5,050 bases of DNA. Origin: Nitrospiraceae bacterium (lineage in GTDB: Bacteria > Nitrospirota > Nitrospiria > Nitrospirales > Nitrospiraceae). The position numbers and the translations under genes are program-made. Shown here in pieces: positions 1 through 4,519 of the stretch. The notes under the pieces are model-generated. The model worked only from the letters and a program-made list of their open reading frames with translations. It searched no databases and was not told where the DNA came from. The number at the start of each line of letters is the position of its first letter. The first letter of the stretch is position 1. Location: positions 1 through 5,050 of the forward strand of contig SXPO01000065.1 of assembly GCA_005793285.1 (NCBI GenBank). The letters are read 5' to 3'.

Positions 1-510
1 ACAGCGCAGGTTCACACGAGCGGGATATGCGGCGAACTGACCGGTGAAATGAGCCTGCGGTTCCGGCGCGACGTGCTGGAGCGGAAGCCAGGCTATGTGC
101 CGATTCTAGGCGGGACCAACGATTTGGGTTGGAATGCCTCGCTGAGAGAGGTCATGCGCAATCTGGTCAAGATGTATGAACAGACGTTTGCGGCCGGAGG
201 CCTCCCGGTTCCGGTGACTGTTCCCTCGATTCGAGTGGAAGAGGCCCAGGACAGCCGGGAAGGGCTAGAATGGCTCGCCGGTCATGTGGCCCGTCGAAAC
301 GAGCTGAACCAGTTGATCCAGAATTATACGATATCAAAGGCTATTGCCTGCGTCGATCTGTTTACGGCGACGGTAGATCCTGCTAGCGGCCAATTGGCGC
401 AGGTCTATTCGAACGACGGGATTCACCTGACTACGGCCGGGTATCGGCTGTTCGCGGAACAGGTCGCCCTCGTTCTGAAACCCTTGCTGTCGGGCACAGC
501 GGAATCGTGA
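1..510 (+). CDS. SGNH/GDSL-type hydrolase, C-terminal part (5' end outside window)
   Basis: The frame is open from base 1, so the gene starts upstream; 169 residues are visible, ending at TGA 508-510. The family hydrolyses esters (lipids, acylated sugars, small esters), but the substrate cannot be read from the sequence. Visible family blocks are a Gly-containing stretch SGICGE (residues 7-12, block II, oxyanion-hole Gly), GGTND (37-41, block III, with N40 as the oxyanion-hole Asn) and DGIHLT (139-144, block V), whose D139 and H142 fit the catalytic Asp-His pair. The nucleophile block I (GDS) must lie upstream of the window. Block V reads DGIHL rather than the commoner DGxHP, a tolerated variant. 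The first in-window ATG (49-51) lies after block II and is not a credible start. The stop nearly abuts the thioredoxin start, suggesting co-transcription. Whether it has a signal peptide cannot be seen. Confidence 0.85.
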   Translation, partial: TAQVHTSGICGELTGEMSLRFRRDVLERKPGYVPILGGTNDLGWNASLREVMRNLVKMYEQTFAAGGLPVPVTVPSIRVEEAQDSREGLEWLAGHVARRNELNQLIQNYTISKAIACVDLFTATVDPASGQLAQVYSNDGIHLTTAGYRLFAEQVALVLKPLLSGTAES

Positions 511-513
511 GGG
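509..513 (+). promoter_or_regulatory. Ribosome binding site deciding the thioredoxin start
   Basis: GAGGG lies five bases before GTG 519. The alternative GTG at 507, which overlaps the upstream stop as GTGA, has no clear Shine-Dalgarno sequence in front of it. The motif overlaps the hydrolase stop codon (508-510), so translation of the two genes is probably coupled. Confidence 0.5.
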
Positions 514-518
514 CCACA

Positions 519-839
519 GTGCAAGCCGTTACCGATCGGCAGTTCGATCAGGTGATCGAAACAAGCACTGCCCCTGTGTTGGTGGAATTCTGGAAGCCAG
601 GCTGCGGCCATTGCCAGGCTTTGATGAAGGAATTAGAACAGTTGCAGCAAGAGTTGGGCGAGCGGGTACTCATCCTGGCGATGAATGTCGATGAGGAGTT
701 TCAGATTCCCGCCGAACTGGAAGTCTCGTCGCTGCCAGCGCTGGCGTTATACTGCCACGGAGCATTCGTGAAATTCATCGGGGGGTTGGGAAAGAAGGAC
801 GAGATTCTGAAGCAACTTGAGCGCGAGGTAGGCCGGTAG
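519..839 (+). CDS. Thioredoxin-like protein with CGHC active site
   Basis: This 106-residue single-domain thioredoxin fold has the family's usual length and no signal peptide, so it should be cytoplasmic. It would carry out thiol-disulfide exchange through C29-G-H-C32, preceded by F24-W25. A Leu-Pro (LPAL, about residues 73-76) sits where the conserved cis-proline loop is expected, and GGLGKKDEI near the end matches the usual last strand and helix. Differences from classical thioredoxin: the dipeptide between the cysteines is Gly-His (as in PDI-type proteins) instead of Gly-Pro, the Trp just before the first Cys is Gly28, and the buried Asp is Glu23. These suggest a less reducing redox potential (inference). 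A GTG start at 519 is preferred for its GAGGG; GTG 507 would add four residues. It follows the hydrolase directly and ends 16 bases from the convergent zwf stop. A specific gene symbol is not justified. Confidence 0.88.
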   Translation: MQAVTDRQFDQVIETSTAPVLVEFWKPGCGHCQALMKELEQLQQELGERVLILAMNVDEEFQIPAELEVSSLPALALYCHGAFVKFIGGLGKKDEILKQLEREVGR

Positions 840-844
840 CGATG

Positions 845-856
845 ACAACCGGTTGT
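845..856. repeat. 12-bp perfect palindrome at the convergent junction
   Basis: ACAACCGGTTGT is a perfect loopless palindrome between the thioredoxin stop (837-839) and the zwf stop (856-858), sharing one base with the latter. It might be a protein site or a poor bidirectional terminator. It has no loop and no flanking T-run, so neither role is established. No other terminator is visible between these convergent genes. Confidence 0.3.
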
Positions 857-2400
857 TAGAGCACCCGCCAGGATCGTCCATCGCTTTGGATGAGGCGGTC
901 CGCTTCCACCGGTCCCCAGGTGCCGGCTTCGTATTCGGGCAGCCAGTGCTGTCCCTGTTTTTCCCAGGCCTCAAGGATCTGGGTGATCCAGGCCCAGGAG
1001 GCTTCTACGGCATCGCGCCGCATGAAGCGGGAGGCGTCTCCTGCCATGACGTCGAGTAAGAGGCGTTCATAGGCTTCCGGCGAGGGACGACCGAAGACTT
1101 CCCCGTATTTGAAGTTCATCTCGACGGGATGAGTTTGCGCGCGAGTGCCGGGCACTCGCGAGACGATGCGCAGCGACAGTCCTTCTTCCGGCTGAATTCT
1201 CAAGGTGAGGACGTTCGGGGCTTGAGGCGCCTGCGCATTGGCGTTGAAGAGGATTTGTGGGATCTCTTTGAATTGCACGGCCACTTCGCTGGCCCGGAGC
1301 GGCAAGGCTTTCCCCGTTCGCAAGTAAAACGGCACGCCTGACCATCGCCAGTTCTCCACAAAGCATTTCAGGGCGACATAGGTCTCGGTGATCGAATCGG
1401 ACTTCACGCCTTTTTCACGCCGATAGCCAGGAACCGGTTTGCCGTGTGCCGTGCCTTCCGTGTATTGCGCCCGCACCGTGTACCGCTCCACGTCCTTCGT
1501 GGTAATGGGTCTGAGGCATCGCAGTACTTCCATTTTTGAATTTCGCACCACGTCCGGATCCAGCGAATATGGCGGTTCCATTGCGACGAGGCAGAGCAGC
1601 TGGAGCAGATGATTCTGGACCATATCCCGCAGCGCGCCGGCTTCCTCATAGTAGGCGGCTCTGGTCCCGATGCCTTCTGCCTCACTCACGGTGATTTGAA
1701 CGTGATCGATATATTTGTGGTTCCAGATGGGCTCGAAAATGCTGTTGGCAAAGCGCACAACCATGAGGTTCTGGACCGTTTCTTTACCCAGATAATGGTC
1801 GATGCGAAAAATGGCCGATTCGTCGAATACCCGTCCCGTCACCGCATTGATGGCTTGCGCCGAGGCCAGATCGCGCCCGACCGGTTTTTCGACGATGATG
1901 CGGGCGTAGGGAGAACGAGCGGTTGAAGTCCCCGCGAGTCCGGATCCGGCCAGGCCTTCGCAGACGGGGGTGAAGGAGCTGGGAGGAATGCTGAGATAGA
2001 AAATGCGATTCCCCGGCAGCTGGAATGTGCGTTCGAGTTCCTCCGCGCGCGCTTTGAGCCGCACATAGGTCTGAGGGTCGTCGTTCTCGCCGGCCAGATA
2101 GAAGACATGCCGGGCAAAGACATTCCAGGTGTCTTGGATCAAGGCTTGCCGGGAATGGTTGACGACCCCGTCTCGCACAGCGGCCCGGAATTCTTCGTCG
2201 CTCATCGGCGTGCGGCCCAGTCCCAGCACGACGTAGTTCGAGGGGAGCAGTCCATCGAGGAGCAAGTTGTAGAGCGCCGGGATCAGGCGGCGGCGGGCCA
2301 GATCGCCGGACCCTCCAAAAATAACCAGGGTACAGGGCTCGACGGGCGGCAATGTTTCTTGCGCGGGACTGTGTTCGATGCGGTGGCTCTGTGAGGGCAT
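856..2400 (-). CDS. zwf: Glucose-6-phosphate 1-dehydrogenase
   Basis: This cytoplasmic enzyme oxidises glucose 6-phosphate to 6-phosphogluconolactone with NADP+ (or NAD+), the entry step of the oxidative pentose phosphate pathway. The 514 residues are complete and typical in length. The nucleotide-binding fingerprint GGSGDLA lies at 29-35 (commonly GASGDLA), with R63 in LGLGRT where the family contacts the cofactor phosphate. EKPVG is at 171-175. The signature RIDHYLGKE is at 199-207, with substrate-binding H202 and K206. H264 in MVQNHLL corresponds to the catalytic base. The C-terminal alpha+beta domain runs to the end. ATG 2400 is chosen because AAGGA (2405-2409) precedes it; a TTG at 2415 would add five residues but has only a T-run upstream. 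It follows gnd by 30 bases on the same strand and is surely in the same operon. No pgl follows; the next genes are convergent. Confidence 0.96.
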   Translation of the reverse strand: MPSQSHRIEHSPAQETLPPVEPCTLVIFGGSGDLARRRLIPALYNLLLDGLLPSNYVVLGLGRTPMSDEEFRAAVRDGVVNHSRQALIQDTWNVFARHVFYLAGENDDPQTYVRLKARAEELERTFQLPGNRIFYLSIPPSSFTPVCEGLAGSGLAGTSTARSPYARIIVEKPVGRDLASAQAINAVTGRVFDESAIFRIDHYLGKETVQNLMVVRFANSIFEPIWNHKYIDHVQITVSEAEGIGTRAAYYEEAGALRDMVQNHLLQLLCLVAMEPPYSLDPDVVRNSKMEVLRCLRPITTKDVERYTVRAQYTEGTAHGKPVPGYRREKGVKSDSITETYVALKCFVENWRWSGVPFYLRTGKALPLRASEVAVQFKEIPQILFNANAQAPQAPNVLTLRIQPEEGLSLRIVSRVPGTRAQTHPVEMNFKYGEVFGRPSPEAYERLLLDVMAGDASRFMRRDAVEASWAWITQILEAWEKQGQHWLPEYEAGTWGPVEADRLIQSDGRSWRVL

Positions 2401-2404
2401 GACG

Positions 2405-2409
2405 TCCTT
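2405..2409 (-). promoter_or_regulatory. zwf ribosome binding site
   Basis: In the minus-strand transcript GAAGGA precedes the ATG at 2400; the AAGGA core has a four-base spacer. It supports ATG 2400 over the upstream TTG at 2415, which has no purine-rich tract before it. Confidence 0.55.
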
Positions 2410-2430
2410 CAGCAAAAAAACAATAGGGGA

Positions 2431-3324
2431 TTATCGCCGGACCGCATGGCCGCCGAATGCGTTCCGCAGTGCGGCCAGCATTTTTTCCGCGAAGGATTCT
2501 TCTTGCCGCGACCGGAAGCGAGTAAAGAGCGCAGTGGTGAGCGTCGGAACCGGCACGTCTTTTTCAATCGCATCGGCGATCATCCAGCGGCCCTCACCGG
2601 AATCTTGCACGTACCCTTTCAATTTTTCCAGTTTTTGATCATCTTTGAGCGCGCCCGCGGCCAGTTCCAGCAGCCAGGAACGCACCACGCTGCCGTGCAT
2701 CCAGAGATCGGCGATACGAGCCAGATCCAGCTTGTACTCGCTCTTCGACATCAATTCGAATCCTTCGGCATACCCTTGCATCATGCTGTACTCGATGCCG
2801 TTATGCACCATTTTCCCCTAGTGTCCGGCGCCGGCGGCGCCGACATGGGCCCAGCCATTGTCCGGCGCCAGGGTCTTAAAGACCGGCGCCAGCCGGTCCA
2901 CGGCGGTGTTTTCGCCTCCGACCATGAGGCAGTAGCCGACCGTCAGTCCCCAGATGCCTCCGCTGGTTCCGGCGTCTACATAATGGATGCCGCGGGGCTT
3001 GAGTTCGGCGGCGCGCCGGACGTCGTCGTGGAAGCGGCTGTTCCCGCCGTCGATGATGGTGTCACCTGGTTGCAGAAGCGCTGCGACAGCCTGTACGGTT
3101 TCTTCAGTCGGCGCGCCGGAGGGCACCATGATCCAGACGGCGCGCGGCGCGCTCAGCTTGCCGACCAGATCGGCAAGCGACGAGGCTCCGGTACAGCCCT
3201 GAGCTTCCGCCTGTTTGATGAGATCGGCTGAACGATCGAAGACGACGATACGATGTTGATCGCGCCGCAGGCGGGTGACCATATTCATGCCCATTTTCCC
3301 CAGGCCGATGAATCCCAGTTCCAT
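2431..3324 (-). pseudogene. gnd: 6-phosphogluconate dehydrogenase (decarboxylating, short form) with in-frame stop
   Basis: The product would oxidatively decarboxylate 6-phosphogluconate to ribulose 5-phosphate, giving NAD(P)H. The reading frame is 298 codons, the usual size of the short (about 300-residue) form. The Rossmann motif GLGKMG is at 7-12; Asp30 at the end of the second strand hints at NAD+ preference. GTSGG at 119-123 is a substrate-binding loop (S121). The frame then reads GAGH (165-168), TAG at codon 169 (2818-2820) and GKMVHNGIE. The family expects GH-aromatic-V-K there, so the stop replaces the aromatic residue and Gly170 replaces Val. Catalytic K171, H174, N175 and E178 are all encoded after the stop, as is the helical C-terminal domain with its FGGHAV end. 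Translation stopping at TAG gives 168 residues with no active site. There is no frameshift. ATG 3324 is set by AAGGAG five bases upstream. A sequence error is a serious alternative; then this is an intact CDS. Confidence 0.85.
2826..2842 (-). repeat. GC-only hairpin inside gnd next to the in-frame stop
   Basis: Two 7-base arms, CGGCGCC and GGCGCCG, flank a GCC loop, forming a perfect all-GC stem. It encodes the conserved Gly/Ala-rich turn just before GH, so codon use alone may explain it. It ends five bases from the TAG. It also carries one copy of an 11-bp direct repeat, TGTCCGGCGCC on the + strand (2822-2832 and 2859-2869). Such structure is a known trouble spot for sequencing and replication. 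Confidence 0.6.
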
Positions 3325-3329
3325 AACAG

Positions 3330-3335
3330 CTCCTT
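3330..3335 (-). promoter_or_regulatory. gnd ribosome binding site
   Basis: AAGGAG sits five bases before ATG 3324 in the minus-strand transcript. This strong Shine-Dalgarno sequence fixes the gnd start and rules out the in-frame upstream start at 3372. It is directly preceded by a five-unit AC dinucleotide run (GT on the + strand, 3337-3346), an unstructured purine/pyrimidine leader. Confidence 0.75.
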
Positions 3336-3362
3336 GGTGTGTGTGTCGTGGTATTGGAGGCC

Positions 3363-3390
3363 GCCGACCCATAAACGCCTATGGGCCGGC
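3363..3390 (-). promoter_or_regulatory. Strong hairpin in the gnd leader, with a competing upstream hairpin
   Basis: In the minus-strand RNA, arms GCCGGCCCATA and TATGGGTCGGC pair over 11 positions around a GGCGTT loop. One pair is G-U, which on the + strand would be an A-C mismatch, so the structure favours the gnd-sense transcript. Just upstream, GGGCCG (3394-3399) can instead pair with CGGCCC (3383-3388) across five bases, and this excludes the larger hairpin. No T-run follows, so it is not a standard intrinsic terminator. It lies between the nucleotidyltransferase stop and the gnd Shine-Dalgarno. It could be an mRNA processing or protective stem, an attenuator-like switch, or a dispersed palindromic repeat. 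Confidence 0.5.
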
Positions 3391-3440
3391 TGACGGCCCT
3401 ATGTATTGCGTACAAGCCAGGCCGGAGGTATTCGAACCCG

Positions 3441-4226
3441 TCAGTCGATGCGGGCAGGGTTCGGGACGTCCTTAAAGAGGAGATCGGCAAATTGCCGGCC
3501 AAAGCTGAGTCGGTCGGCCAGGGTTGACGCGGTTAAGAACTGCCCGGCGAGGTCGGCGAGCGCCGGTTCACGAGAAAACATGAATCGATGGATATCCACC
3601 GGCGCGGTCATCCAAAACCCTCTCAGCCGGAAAAATGCCAGGATGCAATCTTCATAGAACAGGGTCAGCAGATAGTGCGCGGTCCCCGGTTTGTCCGCGA
3701 GGTCCTGCGCTTTTCCCAGCCAGTGGTAGCACGAGGCTTTCATGCGGATTTGTTCATTGATCGTGGCCTGCGGAGGGCCCTGGCGAAAGTGATGGTGGGC
3801 CTTCTCAAGCAACTGTGTGCAGATCCCTTCGTGGTCGAACAGGATGCGCCCTTTCTTGAGCAGCGACGGAAGTCTGAGTGAATGGGCGAGATCCTCTTCA
3901 ACGGCCTGATAGCCGTGGTATCGGATGTCGGTGAGACGTTCGCCGACCCGAAGTATTTCATGGCCGTCGGCGTCTCCTTTGACCAGCGCGATCAGATCGA
4001 TATCGCTATGGGGGGTGATGGCCCGTCTCGCTCCCGATCCGACCAGAATGATGCCGACGAGGTCGCCGCCGCGCCGGCCCTTGATATGCCGCAGGGCGAC
4101 CTCCAGGCTCTCTTCGAAGCCGGGAGGATGAGGCGTCTCAGGTTGCTCCGGCGGTTCCGGGACAGCCAGCAGTTCGGCGTTGAGTTCCTCGCGGGTCGGA
4201 ACGTTCGTGGCGGTTGTGGCATCCAT
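3441..4226 (-). CDS. Nucleotidyltransferase-fold protein with helical C-terminal domain
   Basis: This 261-residue cytoplasmic protein has the polymerase-beta-type nucleotidyltransferase signature: G63-S64, then S74-D75-I-D77-L. D75 and D77 should bind the metal ions; D100 (in LTDIRYHGY) is a candidate third carboxylate. The family moves a nucleotidyl group onto a protein, RNA, antibiotic or other acceptor; the acceptor here is unknown. A Pro/Glu-rich stretch (about 22-36) precedes the catalytic domain. Residues about 155-261 look alpha-helical, as in kanamycin-nucleotidyltransferase/HEPN-like C-terminal domains. An R161-x6-H168 spacing is present, but the full HepT signature (R-x4-6-H-x-Y) is not. 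ATG 4226 overlaps the upstream TAA as TAATG, pointing to translational coupling with the 75-residue protein; an in-frame ATG at 4274 lies inside that gene and is less likely. A role in antibiotic modification or toxin control would be a guess. Confidence 0.82.
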   Translation of the reverse strand: MDATTATNVPTREELNAELLAVPEPPEQPETPHPPGFEESLEVALRHIKGRRGGDLVGIILVGSGARRAITPHSDIDLIALVKGDADGHEILRVGERLTDIRYHGYQAVEEDLAHSLRLPSLLKKGRILFDHEGICTQLLEKAHHHFRQGPPQATINEQIRMKASCYHWLGKAQDLADKPGTAHYLLTLFYEDCILAFFRLRGFWMTAPVDIHRFMFSREPALADLAGQFLTASTLADRLSFGRQFADLLFKDVPNPARID

Positions 4227-4453
4227 TAGGAGACCTGCGCCTGTTGAATGCGGGTGGGGAGGTCGGTGAGCCATTGGTCAAAAGACTGCCCGGCATCCAC
4301 GACGATTTCGAGTTTGCCGTTGGACAGGCGGCGGACGACACCGGGGTGTTCGGGAGACAGGGGAATTTCCACCCATTCCCGGTTCAATCCAAGGGCGTCG
4401 GTTATTTCCAGGATTCTGCTGATTTGTTGAAACGAGACGGCTTGCGGAGTCAT
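4226..4453 (-). CDS. Conserved-looking small hypothetical protein, partner of the nucleotidyltransferase
   Basis: This 75-residue protein is not one I recognise. It has no signal peptide, membrane segment, cysteine or zinc motif. The N-terminal part (about 5-22) can form an amphipathic helix. The middle (about 26-53) looks like short beta strands, with EWVEIPLSPEHPGVV followed by a turn and KLEIVVDAG. The C-terminal part (about 55-72) again looks helical. The composition is that of a small folded soluble protein rather than a spurious frame. ATG 4453 is preceded by AAGGA with a seven-base spacer and by a near-consensus promoter, which together strongly support it as a real gene. A longer frame from TTG 4510 would start inside the -35 box and is rejected. 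Its stop overlaps the nucleotidyltransferase start by one base, so the two are made together, possibly as complex partners. Confidence 0.75.
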   Translation of the reverse strand: MTPQAVSFQQISRILEITDALGLNREWVEIPLSPEHPGVVRRLSNGKLEIVVDAGQSFDQWLTDLPTRIQQAQVS

Positions 4454-4460
4454 GGGTTGT

Positions 4461-4465
4461 TCCTT
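4461..4465 (-). promoter_or_regulatory. Ribosome binding site of the small protein gene
   Basis: AAGGA, within GGAAGGAA, lies seven bases before ATG 4453. It falls in the roughly 20-base leader expected downstream of the promoter at 4482-4510, and it selects ATG 4453 over other in-frame starts. Confidence 0.7.
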
Positions 4466-4481
4466 CCGATGGATCGCCGGC

Positions 4482-4510
4482 ATTCTATGTGCCGTTGAAA
4501 GTGGTGTCAA
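4482..4510 (-). promoter_or_regulatory. Near-consensus sigma70-type promoter
   Basis: On the minus strand a perfect -35 box TTGACA (4510-4505) is followed by a 17-base spacer and the -10 box TAGAAT (4487-4482, five of six consensus bases). Transcription should begin near 4475, giving a leader of about 20 bases before ATG 4453. The -35 box begins nine bases after the threonine aldolase stop codon, so the small protein and nucleotidyltransferase can be transcribed independently of the upstream gene. No terminator is visible between the aldolase and this promoter. Confidence 0.75.
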
Positions 4511-4519
4511 TGAAAAGGG

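Noticed and set aside
853..1341. Small + strand open frames overlapping the end of zwf
   Set aside because: They lie wholly opposite well-conserved zwf coding sequence, lack ribosome binding sites and have no family features.
2818..2820. Pyrrolysine or selenocysteine insertion at the gnd TAG
   Set aside because: Selenocysteine uses TGA; pyrrolysine needs pyl genes, not seen here, and is not known in this enzyme. The position is normally aromatic, so a point mutation or error is simpler.
2446..3231. A 261-codon open frame on the + strand opposite gnd
   Set aside because: It is an antisense shadow produced by GC-rich codons of gnd; its translation has no recognisable motif, and the minus-strand frame is clearly conserved gnd.
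3363..3399. Intrinsic terminator between the nucleotidyltransferase gene and gnd
   Set aside because: The stem is strong but no T-run follows on either strand.
3415..3445. GGTTCGAAT (minus strand) resembling a tRNA T-loop downstream of the nucleotidyltransferase
   Set aside because: The flanking bases do not form a proper 5-bp T-stem, the upstream sequence is the nucleotidyltransferase coding end, and no acceptor stem or CCA end is present.
4226..4510. Longer form of the small protein starting at TTG 4510
   Set aside because: The TTG is the first codon of the -35 box of the promoter, so a transcript from that promoter would not contain it; ATG 4453 has a good ribosome binding site.
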